This document shows positions 5,956 to 13,433 of a DNA stretch of 33,181 nt, piece by piece. Both the position numbers and the translations under genes were made by a program. This DNA comes from an uncultured Clostridia bacterium. GTDB lineage: Bacteria > Bacillota > Clostridia > Oscillospirales > Acutalibacteraceae. Location of the stretch: positions 1 to 33,181 of the forward strand of contig CANTDZ010000016.1 in NCBI GenBank assembly GCA_947652665.1. The letters run 5' to 3'. Below the pieces are notes generated by a model. It saw only the letters and a program-made list of their open reading frames with translations, was not told the DNA's origin and did not search any database. How positions within the stretch are numbered: the first letter of the stretch is position 1; each line of letters opens with the position of its first letter.

Positions 5956-6648
5956 ATGTTAATTAACCTGTTACAAAGCCTGGCGGACGGCTACCCCCTG
6001 GACTGGTCGGATGCTTTGGCGCAGATACTTTCGGTAGCGTTTGTGATGCTGTGCATCCTGCCCCTGCACGAATTCGCCCACGGGTGGGTGGCGTACAAGC
6101 TGGGCGACCCTACGGCCAAAAACGCCGGCCGCCTGACCATGAACCCCCTGAAAAGCCTGGACCCCCTGGGCGCGGCGGCCATGCTTCTGGTGGGCTTTGG
6201 CTGGGCCAAGCCGGTGCCGGTAGACCCCCGGTACTTCAAAAACCCCAAGCGCGGCATGGCGCTGACGGCCTTAGCCGGGCCGCTGTCGAACCTGCTGGCG
6301 GCGTTTATCGGGGCGTTTGTCGTCATGCGCATGGCCTTGACTGAGATGAACGCGGTAACGCTTTTTATTTTCCAAGCGCTTTATTATTATGTAATGGTCA
6401 ATATTTCCCTAGCGGTGTTCAACCTGGTGCCCATCCCGCCCCTGGACGGCTCGCGCATTGTGGCCATGTTCTTAAGCGACCGGGCCCTCGCGGCCTATTA
6501 CCGCAACCAGCAGGCGTGGTCGTTTGTGCTGATGATCCTGCTGGTTTCCGGCAAGCTTTCCGGGCCGTTATCGATGATACAAGGCGCGATCTCCAGCGGC
6601 ATTTTTTCCTTGGCACGGCTGCCGTTCCGGCTGCTGGGGGTGCTGTGA
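5956..6648 (+). CDS. Site-2 protease family membrane metalloprotease (M50)
   Basis: A 230-residue integral membrane protein. The start at 5956 is chosen over an ATG at 5929, because AGGAG lies 7-8 nt before it. The zinc motif H-E-F-A-H is at residues 38-42 in the first membrane segment, and the third-ligand motif P-I-P-P-L-D-G-S-R-I occurs in a later one, so the catalytic residues are intact. Several hydrophobic segments follow. These short M50 proteins are common in Firmicutes next to scpA; their substrates are unknown. The stop overlaps the scpA start (TGATG), implying coupled translation. Confidence 0.88.
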   Translation: MLINLLQSLADGYPLDWSDALAQILSVAFVMLCILPLHEFAHGWVAYKLGDPTAKNAGRLTMNPLKSLDPLGAAAMLLVGFGWAKPVPVDPRYFKNPKRGMALTALAGPLSNLLAAFIGAFVVMRMALTEMNAVTLFIFQALYYYVMVNISLAVFNLVPIPPLDGSRIVAMFLSDRALAAYYRNQQAWSFVLMILLVSGKLSGPLSMIQGAISSGIFSLARLPFRLLGVL

Positions 6649-7373
6649 TGGACAAGCTGCAATACAAATTGGAAAACTTTGAAGGCCCCCTGGACCTGTT
6701 GCTGGCCCTCATTTCCAAAAATAAAATCGACATTTACGACATCCCCATTGCCGAGCTTTTAGAGCAGTACATGGAGCAGATCGAGCTGATGCGGGAGGAA
6801 AACCTGGACATCGCCAGCGAGTTTTTGGAGATGGCGGCGCGGCTGGTGCACATCAAGACGGTGTCGCTGCTGCCCAAGCAGGAAGAGGAAGAAGACCCCC
6901 GTCTGGAGCTTACCGGCCAGCTGTTGGAATACCAGCAGTGCAAGGAAGCGGCCCAGCGCCTGGGGGAGCAGATGAGCTTCGACAGCGTGGTGCGCGCCCC
7001 CACGCCCCTGCCGGCCGACGACCTTTATAAGCGCATCCATCAGCCCCGGGAGCTTCTGCAGGCCCTGCAGGCGGCCTGGGGCAAGGGCAAGAGCCTCCTG
7101 CCGCCGAAGCCGGAAAGCTTTTCGGCCCTGGTGTCCCGCAAGATTGTGTCGGTAGCCAGCCAGGCGGTGTTCGTGCTGCGGAAGCTGTGGAAGGGCCAGG
7201 CGGTCACCTACCGGGGGCTGTTTGCAGGCAAGCGCGACCGCAGCGAACGGGTAGCGCTGTTCCTGGCGGTGCTGGAGCTGATAAAAAGCAGGCGCATCCG
7301 CGTGGAAGGCGACCGGGACGACAGCCCCGTGCGTTTGCTGCGGGAGAGAAAGCAGGGAGGGGAACAAACCTGA
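6648..7373 (+). CDS. scpA: Segregation and condensation protein A
   Basis: A 241-residue kleisin. The N-terminal signature is Y-K-L-E-N-F-E-G-P-L-D-L-L-L-A-L-I, followed by K-I-D-I-Y-D-I-P-I and a long helix that contacts the SMC neck. The C-terminal third is a winged helix for the SMC head. ScpA bridges the ATPase heads of the SMC dimer and with ScpB forms the condensin that organises and segregates the chromosome. The start overlaps the upstream M50 stop by one base and the stop overlaps scpB. The length matches the family. Confidence 0.95.
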   Translation: MDKLQYKLENFEGPLDLLLALISKNKIDIYDIPIAELLEQYMEQIELMREENLDIASEFLEMAARLVHIKTVSLLPKQEEEEDPRLELTGQLLEYQQCKEAAQRLGEQMSFDSVVRAPTPLPADDLYKRIHQPRELLQALQAAWGKGKSLLPPKPESFSALVSRKIVSVASQAVFVLRKLWKGQAVTYRGLFAGKRDRSERVALFLAVLELIKSRRIRVEGDRDDSPVRLLRERKQGGEQT

Positions 7374-7939
7374 ACCAAGCGGAATTATTTGGAAAAATAG
7401 AGGCCATCCTCTTTGCGGGGGGAGAGGCCGTGGAACTGCAGCGCATCGCCCAGGTGCTGGGAATGCGCACATATGTAATCGAAGAAGCCATACAGAAGAT
7501 GCAGGAAAAATACAACACCAAGGACAGCGGCATCCACCTGCTGTTTTTAGGGGACAGCGCCCAGTTCACCACCAACCCGGCGTTCATTGAGCCCGTGCGC
7601 GGCGTGCTGGACTTGAAGCGCAACACCCCCCTGTCCCAGGCGGCCCTGGAGGTGCTGGCGGTGGTGGCTTACAACCAGCCGGTGACGAAAGCCTTTGTGG
7701 AGCAGGTGCGCGGGGTGGACTGCTCCGGCGTCATCGGCAGCTTAGTCCAGAAAGGGCTTTTGGAGGAGCGGGGGCGCTTGGAGCTCCCCGGCAGGCCGCT
7801 GCTTTACGGCACCACGGAAAATTTCCTGCGCTGCTTCCAGCTTACGTCCATCGACGACCTGCCGCCCCCTGACGGCGGCGAAGCCTCGGAGGACGACGAG
7901 GAGCCCAGCCCAGAGGGGCCGATGCAGCTTTCGCTATAA
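7370..7939 (+). CDS. scpB: Segregation and condensation protein B, probable CTG start
   Basis: A 189-residue ScpB with the family's tandem winged-helix domains and an acidic tail. Typical motifs are N-T-P-L-S-Q-A-A-L-E-V-L-A-V-V-A-Y-N-Q-P and R-G-V-D-C-S-G-V. ScpB dimers bind ScpA and regulate the SMC ATPase. The reading frame has no ATG, GTG or TTG near the expected N terminus. The codon that fits is CTG at 7370-7372, nine bases after GGGAGG, giving N-Q-A-E-L-F-G-K-I-E-A-I-L-F-A-G-G with a 4-nt CTGA overlap with the scpA stop. A non-canonical CTG start is therefore proposed. Confidence 0.93.
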   Translation: MNQAELFGKIEAILFAGGEAVELQRIAQVLGMRTYVIEEAIQKMQEKYNTKDSGIHLLFLGDSAQFTTNPAFIEPVRGVLDLKRNTPLSQAALEVLAVVAYNQPVTKAFVEQVRGVDCSGVIGSLVQKGLLEERGRLELPGRPLLYGTTENFLRCFQLTSIDDLPPPDGGEASEDDEEPSPEGPMQLSL

Positions 7940-7960
7940 CAAACGAAGGGAGGGGAGCCC

Positions 7961-8569
7961 ATGCTCGCACTGTACATCCTGGGCGGGATACTGCTGTTTT
8001 TGTTCCTGCTGACGCTCCTTCCCGTGCACATAGACGTGGCTTTCCGGGAGGAGTTCGAGCTGACTCTGCGCTATGCCTTTTTGCGGTTCCCCCTCCTGCC
8101 CGGGGAAGAAGCTCCCGAGGAGTCCGAGCCGCCCCAGCCGGAGCCCGAAAAAAAGCCCGGCCCCGGCCCGGCCGACCGCCTGAAAAAAGCGCTCAAGCGC
8201 GAAGGCTTTTGGGGGCTGGTGCAGGCGGTGGGGGAGTTTATAAAGGAAGCGATGATGGCGTCGGGCAGGATGCTGTCCCACCTAAAGCTCAAGCGCTTTG
8301 ACCTGTACTTGTGCCTGGGCGGCGCTTATGACGCGGCGCAGGCGGCCATACTTTATGGGCAGCTGAGCGCCGGGGTCTACGGGGCCTGCGGGATGCTGTT
8401 CTCGTTGATGCCCTGCAAGAAAAAAGGCGTCACGGTGGACTTGGACTACAGCGCCGCCGAAAATACGGCCGATTTCTCGGCCAGCCTGTCCATGCGGCCC
8501 CTGTTCGCGCTAAAGGCGGGGCTGAAGATTTTGTGGAACGCTTTGCCGCTTTTGCGCAAGCTGCGGTAA
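7961..8569 (+). CDS. DUF2953 domain membrane protein (YtfI-like)
   Basis: A 202-residue protein with one N-terminal membrane helix (residues about 4-24) followed by the short strand-rich start of DUF2953. A Glu/Pro/Lys-rich insert covers about residues 48-75, and the rest is a soluble domain with a helix-rich C terminus. The function of DUF2953 is not established. In many spore formers it lies directly upstream of ytfJ, as here, so a link to sporulation is plausible. GGGAGGGG precedes the ATG. Confidence 0.8.
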   Translation: MLALYILGGILLFLFLLTLLPVHIDVAFREEFELTLRYAFLRFPLLPGEEAPEESEPPQPEPEKKPGPGPADRLKKALKREGFWGLVQAVGEFIKEAMMASGRMLSHLKLKRFDLYLCLGGAYDAAQAAILYGQLSAGVYGACGMLFSLMPCKKKGVTVDLDYSAAENTADFSASLSMRPLFALKAGLKILWNALPLLRKLR

Positions 8570-8598
8570 TGGAATATAATCGAAAGGATCGTGAGCAC

Positions 8599-9042
8599 AT
8601 GAACGAGGAAAAAGTGAACCGCCTTATGGGCGTGACCATGGACAAGATTAAGGAAATGGTGGACGCGGACACGGTCATCGGCTCGCCGGTGACCACCCCG
8701 GACGGCACCATCATCCTGCCCATTTCCCGCATCAGCTACGGTTTCGCGTCGGGCGGGTCGGACCTGCCCTCGAAAGCCCAGCCCAGCGCCGGGCTCTTTG
8801 CCGGGGGCGGCGGGGCCGGCATCACCGTGAGCCCGGTGGCCTTTTTGGCGATTTCCAACGGCAGCGTGCGGGTGCTGCAGATCGAGCCCTATTTCAGCCC
8901 CGTAGACCGCGCCCTGGAGAAGGTGCCCCAGGTTATCGACCAGCTGGCGTCCCTCTTCAAGAAGAAGCCGGAGGACGAGGCCCCGGAGCCTGCTTCGGAG
9001 CCTGTCCCGGAGGAAGCCCCGGAGAAGGCCCCGGCCGAATAG
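8599..9042 (+). CDS. ytfJ: GerW/YtfJ family spore protein
   Basis: A 147-residue protein with the YtfJ/GerW signature: D-A-D-T-V-I-G-S-P-V, G-T-I-I-L-P-I-S-R-I-S-Y-G-F-A-S-G-G, a Gly-rich loop (F-A-G-G-G-G-A-G) and P-V-A-F-L-A-I. Family members are spore proteins needed for normal germination in Bacillus. The C-terminal 25 residues are a Pro/Glu/Ala-rich tail. The start at 8599 is the ATG where family similarity begins (MNEEKVNRLMG), with AAAGGAT upstream. It lies between DUF2953 and a sporulation-type carboxypeptidase gene. Confidence 0.9.
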   Translation: MNEEKVNRLMGVTMDKIKEMVDADTVIGSPVTTPDGTIILPISRISYGFASGGSDLPSKAQPSAGLFAGGGGAGITVSPVAFLAISNGSVRVLQIEPYFSPVDRALEKVPQVIDQLASLFKKKPEDEAPEPASEPVPEEAPEKAPAE

Positions 9043-9097
9043 TTTTGAGCCTGTCTGCATATGGTGCTAGTGAAATTGCAGACGGGAGGACAGCTAT

Positions 9098-10243
9098 GTG
9101 AAAAAATTGACGAGACGTTTGTGGGGGGCGGCCTGTGCGCTGGTGCTCCTGCTCAGCTTCCCTGTGCCTGTCCGGGCGGAGGCGCCGGGGGTGTCGGCGG
9201 AAAGCGCGGTGCTCCTTTCAGCGCAGAGCGGGGCCATCCTCTACGAGAAAAACGCCTACGAGCGCCGGGCCATGGCCAGCACCACCAAAATCATGACGGC
9301 GCTTTTGGCGCTGGAGGAGGCGGAGCGGTCGGGCGACCCGACGGTGGATATCACCCAGGAAATGGTGGCGGTAGAGGGCTCGTCCATGGGCCTGCGAGAG
9401 GGCGACCGGCTGCGGCTGACAGAGCTGGCCGCTGGCATGATGCTGGCTTCCGGCAACGACGCGGCCAATGCCTGCGCGCTTTATCTGGCGGGTTCCCAGG
9501 AGGAGTTTGCGGCGCTTATGAACGGCCGCGCCCAGGAGATCGGCATGGGGGACACGAACTTTGTGACGCCCTCGGGACTGGACGACGAGCTGCATTTTTC
9601 CACGGCCTATGACATGGCAAAGCTGGCGCGGGTGGCCCTTCGCAACGAAAAATTTGCGGAGATTGTGGGGAGCTTCACCCGCCAGGTGGAATTTATCGAG
9701 CCGGCCGGGAATGTGCCCTACACAAACCACAACAAGCTTTTGCAGATGTACGAGGGGTGCGTCGGGGTCAAGACGGGCTTCACGAAGAAAGCCGGGCGGT
9801 GCCTGGTCTCGGCGGCGACGCGGGAGGGCATCACCCTCATCGCCGTGACCCTCAACGCTCCTGACGACTGGAACGACCACATGGCCCTGCTGGACTACGG
9901 CTTCTCCCAGACCCAGCCCGTGGCCTTTGACGGCTCGCAGGTGCAGGGCCGTGTGCCCCTGGTGGGGGGGCAGGTGGATTCCCTGGCCGTGCAGGGGGCG
10001 GGGGGCGGCATCGTGGACTTTTTGGCTGCGGACGCCGCGCAGATTGAACGTCGGGTGCTGCTGCCCCGGTTCCTGTACGCCCCGGTGCGGGCGGGGGACC
10101 AGGTGGGGCGCGTGCAGTATGTGATCGGGGAGGAAGAAGTGTATAGCGTGCCCATTGTGGCCAAGGAGGACGGTTATGCCGGAGAAGGAAAGGATACAAA
10201 AAATACTCGCTCATTCTGGGATCTGTTCAAGAAGAAAGGCTGA
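9098..10243 (+). CDS. D-alanyl-D-alanine carboxypeptidase (penicillin-binding, S11)
   Basis: A 381-residue secreted serine peptidase that trims the terminal D-Ala from peptidoglycan peptides. The signal peptide covers about residues 1-28. Active-site motifs are S-T-T-K (Ser61, Lys64), S-G-N (118-120) and K-T-G (225-227), all intact. A C-terminal strand-rich domain follows (about 265-350). The start is GTG at 9098 with GGGAGGA seven bases upstream; an ATG two bases earlier runs straight into a stop. The genes around it (ytfJ, DUF2953) point to the DacF/DacB group acting in spore cortex or cell wall. Its last 68 bases overlap the next gene. Confidence 0.92.
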   Translation: MKKLTRRLWGAACALVLLLSFPVPVRAEAPGVSAESAVLLSAQSGAILYEKNAYERRAMASTTKIMTALLALEEAERSGDPTVDITQEMVAVEGSSMGLREGDRLRLTELAAGMMLASGNDAANACALYLAGSQEEFAALMNGRAQEIGMGDTNFVTPSGLDDELHFSTAYDMAKLARVALRNEKFAEIVGSFTRQVEFIEPAGNVPYTNHNKLLQMYEGCVGVKTGFTKKAGRCLVSAATREGITLIAVTLNAPDDWNDHMALLDYGFSQTQPVAFDGSQVQGRVPLVGGQVDSLAVQGAGGGIVDFLAADAAQIERRVLLPRFLYAPVRAGDQVGRVQYVIGEEEVYSVPIVAKEDGYAGEGKDTKNTRSFWDLFKKKG

Positions 10244-10919
10244 GGAGATGATCGCGGCGGGCCGGGTGACGGTCAATGGCCGGCCTGTGAAGCTGGGGGA
10301 CGGGGCCGTGCCCTCCAAGGACGTCATCCTGGTCGACGGCCAGCGCCTGCCCCGGAAGAAGGAGGGGCATATCTACTTGGCCCTGCACAAGCCCAGGGGA
10401 TTTGTGACGACCATGTCGGACGAGCGCGGACGCCGGTGCGTGGCCCAGCTGGTAGAGGACCTGGGCGTGCGCGTGTACCCGGTGGGACGGCTGGATAAGG
10501 ACTCGGAGGGCCTTTTGCTGCTGACAAACGACGGGGAGTTCGCGAACCTGGCGGCGCACCCCAGCGGCCACGTGGCCAAGACGTACCGGGTGACCATCCG
10601 CCCCGGCGTTACCGAGGAACAGCTCAACCGCCTGAGCACGGGCATTGAGCTGGACGGTCAGATGACGGCTCCGGCGAAGGTCAAGGTGCTGGAGGAGCAG
10701 CGGGGGCGCGCAGTGCTGGAGATCGTGCTTTACGAGGGGCGCAATCGGGAAATCCGGCGGATGTGCGAGGCACTGGGGCTGGAGGTGGCGCGGCTCAAGC
10801 GCATTGCCATGGGGCCCGTGCGGCTGGGGATGCTCCAGCAGGGCAAGCACCGGGAGCTGACTAAGGAAGAAGTGCGCGGCATACTGGCTGAAGCAAAAAA
10901 GGGAGGGAAACGGAAATGA
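10176..10919 (+). CDS. rluB: rRNA pseudouridine synthase, RsuA/RluB family
   Basis: A 247-residue protein that isomerises a uridine in rRNA. An N-terminal S4 RNA-binding domain (residues about 4-60, R-I-Q-K-I-L-A-H-S-G-I-C-S-R-R-K-A) is followed by the catalytic domain with the Asp motif G-R-L-D-K-D-S-E-G-L-L-L-L-T. The start ATG at 10176 has AAGGAGG seven bases upstream and lies inside the 3' end of the carboxypeptidase gene, a 68-nt overlap in another frame. In many Firmicutes this gene lies close to scpAB, as here. RluB is a likely label; target uridine not determinable. Confidence 0.93.
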   Translation: MPEKERIQKILAHSGICSRRKAEEMIAAGRVTVNGRPVKLGDGAVPSKDVILVDGQRLPRKKEGHIYLALHKPRGFVTTMSDERGRRCVAQLVEDLGVRVYPVGRLDKDSEGLLLLTNDGEFANLAAHPSGHVAKTYRVTIRPGVTEEQLNRLSTGIELDGQMTAPAKVKVLEEQRGRAVLEIVLYEGRNREIRRMCEALGLEVARLKRIAMGPVRLGMLQQGKHRELTKEEVRGILAEAKKGGKRK

Positions 10920-11299
10920 TCGAGATATTGCCCATGGAAGACCGAGAGCAGGAGAAGGCCCTCTTGGACGGGCTGCCCGTAAGCGGCGAGCCCCGGGTTT
11001 TGGCCATGAAAGACCGGGGCGAGACCCTGGGCTATGCGGCGGTGGAGCTGGACGCGGGCACTCTGCGCATCCTCAAGCTGGAGGCGGCGGAGTATGATTT
11101 TTCCCAGAAGCCCCAGGGGGAAACCGTCTTCATACTGGACACGCTGATGCGCTCGGCGGCGTCCTACGGGGAGACCTTCGGGGCGCAGAGGATTGAGACG
11201 GCGTTCCCGGACTTTTTCGGGTTCTTCCAAGCCCGGGGGTTTGAGACGGACGAGGAGCGCGCCTTTGGGCCTATGAGCCTGGTCGTCCGCTACGAATAG
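10916..11299 (+). CDS. Small protein, possibly a degenerate GNAT-fold protein
   Basis: A 127-residue soluble protein overlapping the previous stop by ATGA and preceded by a GGAGGGAAACGG-type ribosome site. I do not recognise a definite family. The middle strands (T-L-G-Y-A-A-V-E, L-R-I-L-K-L-E-A) and the C-terminal F-F-G-F-F-Q-A-R-G-F-E resemble the end of acetyltransferase (GNAT) domains, where a protein 'becomes worse than its neighbour' with a shortened acetyl-CoA loop. It lies in the scpAB-ytfJ-rluB operon and is closed by a terminator. Function unknown. Confidence 0.8.
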   Translation: MIEILPMEDREQEKALLDGLPVSGEPRVLAMKDRGETLGYAAVELDAGTLRILKLEAAEYDFSQKPQGETVFILDTLMRSAASYGETFGAQRIETAFPDFFGFFQARGFETDEERAFGPMSLVVRYE

Positions 11300-11311
11300 G
11301 GGTGAAAACGC

Positions 11312-11343
11312 CAGCGGCTTCCCATATGGGGGCCGCGTTTTTT
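11312..11343 (+). terminator. Terminator of the M50-scpAB-rluB operon
   Basis: GC-rich hairpin with arms GCGGC (11314-11318) and GCCGC (11332-11336), an inner CCC-ATAT-GGG, and six T directly after. Confidence 0.82.
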
Positions 11344-11374
11344 ATGAAGAATCTATGAAATAAAGCAAAAGCGG

Positions 11375-11403
11375 TTGCATTGGGAGGGGAGAAATGGTAA
11401 AAT
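11375..11403 (+). promoter_or_regulatory. Probable sigma-A promoter of the yicC-gmk-priA operon
   Basis: TTGCAT (11375-11380), 17-nt spacer, TAAAAT (11398-11403), about 50 nt before yicC and just after the preceding terminator. Confidence 0.68.
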
Positions 11404-11456
11404 CGTAAGGGTAGGCTTATCATGGAAGATTCTGCCCGGAAAAGAGGATGATAGCG

Positions 11457-12335
11457 ATGCTGAAAAGTATGACGGGCTACGGGCGCAGCGAGGGGACGGT
11501 TAATGGCCGCCACATTGTGTTCGAGGTCAAGAGCGTCAACCATAAATATTTTGAGTGCAACGCGCGGATCACCCGGGGATGCCTTTTTTTGGAGGAGCGC
11601 CTGAAAGCGTACCTGCAGGGGCAGGTGTCCCGGGGGAAGTTTGACGTATTTTTACAGGTAGAGAACGTGGAGGGCAGCGGCACGGTGGTAGAGGTCAACC
11701 ACGCGCTGGCCGGGGCCTATTACGAGGCCCTGTGCGAAGTGAAGGAGCGCTATGAGCTGCCCGGCCAGGTGGACGTGGCCCTGCTGTCCCGGTACTCGGA
11801 CATTTTTTCGGTGCGCAAGGCTCCGGAGGACGAGGAGGCCCTTTGGCAGGCCGTGCAGCAGGTGGCGGAACCGGCCGTGCAGTCCCTTTTGCAGATGCGC
11901 GAGGCCGAAGGCCGGCGCCTGGAGCAGGATATCCGGGAAAAGGCCGGGGTGATCCTGGGCCTGGTGGACGAAATCGAAAAGCGCACGCCCGAGACTGTGC
12001 GGCTCTACCAGGAGCGCTTGCAGGCCCGTATTGAGGAGTTGCTGGGAGAAAGCCGGTTCGACGAGCAGCGGGTGCTCACGGAGGTAGCCATCTTTGCGGA
12101 CAAAGTGGCCATCGACGAGGAGACCGTGCGCTTGCGCAGCCACTTTGGGCAGCTGGAAGGGCTGCTGGCGTCGGAGGGGCCCACGGGGCGCAAAATCGAC
12201 TTTTTGGTGCAGGAGATGAACCGGGAGGTCAACACTATCGGCTCCAAATCCGTAAACCCGGAGATTGCCCATCTTGTGGTGGATATCAAGTCCGAGATTG
12301 AGAAAATACGCGAGCAGGTGCAGAACGTGGAGTGA
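11457..12335 (+). CDS. yicC: YicC/YloC family endoribonuclease
   Basis: A 292-residue YicC-family protein with the N-terminal signature M-L-K-S-M-T-G-Y-G-R-S-E-G and the C-terminal D-F-L-V-Q-E-M-N-R-E-V-N-T-I-G-S-K-S of the DUF1732 part. Family members are hexameric endoribonucleases. An ATG at 11448 in frame is less likely, because the AGAGG ribosome site abuts it. The order yicC-remA-gmk-rpoZ matches Bacillus yloC-remA-gmk-yloH. Confidence 0.93.
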   Translation: MLKSMTGYGRSEGTVNGRHIVFEVKSVNHKYFECNARITRGCLFLEERLKAYLQGQVSRGKFDVFLQVENVEGSGTVVEVNHALAGAYYEALCEVKERYELPGQVDVALLSRYSDIFSVRKAPEDEEALWQAVQQVAEPAVQSLLQMREAEGRRLEQDIREKAGVILGLVDEIEKRTPETVRLYQERLQARIEELLGESRFDEQRVLTEVAIFADKVAIDEETVRLRSHFGQLEGLLASEGPTGRKIDFLVQEMNREVNTIGSKSVNPEIAHLVVDIKSEIEKIREQVQNVE

Positions 12336-12350
12336 CCGGGAGGGAGAAGC

Positions 12351-12620
12351 GTGAAGCTGGTAAATATCGGGTTTGGCAACATGGTGTCGGCCGAGAGGGT
12401 CGTGGCGGTGGTCAGCCCGGAGTCGGCGCCCATCAAGCGCATGGTTCAGGAGGCCAAGGAGAAAAGCAATGCCATCGACTGCACCTTTGGGCGGCGGACG
12501 AAGGCAGTGCTGGTGCTGGATACGGGCTCGCTGGTGCTGTCGGCGCTGCTGCCGGAAACCATTGCGCCGCGCTTTAGCGAAGAGGAAGAGACGGAGAAAA
12601 AGGAAGGAGGAAGCCCATGA
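12351..12620 (+). CDS. remA: RemA-family DNA-binding regulator (DUF370)
   Basis: An 89-residue RemA/YlzA-type protein: [10 protein letters not shown] at the start, then [10 protein letters not shown] and [12 protein letters not shown]. In Bacillus RemA forms ring-like oligomers that wrap DNA and activates biofilm-matrix operons; the clostridial role is not established. The GTG start has GGGAGG upstream. The stop overlaps the gmk start. The C-terminal tail is Glu/Lys-rich. Confidence 0.92.
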   Translation: MKLVNIGFGNMVSAERVVAVVSPESAPIKRMVQEAKEKSNAIDCTFGRRTKAVLVLDTGSLVLSALLPETIAPRFSEEEETEKKEGGSP

Positions 12621-13243
12621 AAACAGCGGAAAAGGGTCTTTTGCTGGTGCTGTCGGCCCCGTCGGGAGGCGGCAAGGGGACGGTGCTCAAGGAGCTTTTT
12701 GCCCAGGATGAAAACCTGCGGCTGTCCGTGTCCGCCACCACTCGGGCCCCGCGCCCTGGCGAGGTGCATGGGGAGCAGTACTATTTTATAAGCCGCGAGG
12801 AATTTGAGAAGATGATCGAAAGCGGCGGGATGCTGGAGCACGCCCAGTACGTGGGCAACTACTACGGCACGCCCAAGGCCCCAGTGGAAAAATGGCTGGA
12901 CGAGGGCCGGGACGTGGTGCTGGAAATCGAGGTGCAGGGGGGGCAGCAGATCAAAAAGCTGTGCCCGGACTGCGTTTCCGTCTTCCTGCTGCCGCCGTCC
13001 ATGGAGGTGCTGGAAAAGCGCCTGCGGGGCCGGGGCACCGAGGAGGATGCTGTGGTGCAGAAGCGCCTGGGGGCGGCCCGGGAGGAAATCCCCCACGCCC
13101 AGGAGTACGATTATATTGTATATAACGACCGTCTGGAGGACGCCGTGGCCGATGTGCAGGCGATCCTGCGGGCGGAAAAGAGGAAATATAGCAGAAACCG
13201 CGACTGTATAGAAAGGGTGTTAGAAAATGCTGAAACCCAGTGA
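12617..13243 (+). CDS. gmk: Guanylate kinase
   Basis: A 208-residue guanylate kinase, phosphorylating GMP to GDP with ATP. P-loop [10 protein letters not shown] with Lys20; GMP-binding region [11 protein letters not shown] (family S-x-T-T-R-x-x-R-x-G-E). Length fits the family. AAGGAGG upstream; it overlaps remA by 4 nt and rpoZ by 17 nt. The enzyme also sets GTP levels that feed (p)ppGpp control. Confidence 0.96.
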   Translation: MKTAEKGLLLVLSAPSGGGKGTVLKELFAQDENLRLSVSATTRAPRPGEVHGEQYYFISREEFEKMIESGGMLEHAQYVGNYYGTPKAPVEKWLDEGRDVVLEIEVQGGQQIKKLCPDCVSVFLLPPSMEVLEKRLRGRGTEEDAVVQKRLGAAREEIPHAQEYDYIVYNDRLEDAVADVQAILRAEKRKYSRNRDCIERVLENAETQ

Positions 13244-13433
13244 GAACATCATCACGACCCCCCACACCAGCGCTTATTCCCTGGTGATTGCCGTGGCCAA
13301 GCGTGCCCGGGAGATCGCCGAGAAGGCGGACCGCGACGGCACCATGCTGGCCGACAAGCCCGTGGACCTGGCCGTGCAGGACTTCGTACAGGACAAGTAC
13401 CACATCATCGAACCCGAAAGCTTTGAAGAATGA
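13227..13433 (+). CDS. rpoZ: RNA polymerase omega subunit
   Basis: A 68-residue omega subunit, which supports folding and assembly of the beta' subunit. Recognised from P-S-x-N-I-x-T-x-x-x-S-A-Y-S-L-V, A-K-R-A-R-E-I and the K-P-V-D-L-A stretch, and from its place after gmk. The start lies inside gmk; its stop overlaps the priA start as ATGA. In most Firmicutes coaBC follows here, and it is absent. Confidence 0.93.
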   Translation: MLKPSENIITTPHTSAYSLVIAVAKRAREIAEKADRDGTMLADKPVDLAVQDFVQDKYHIIEPESFEE

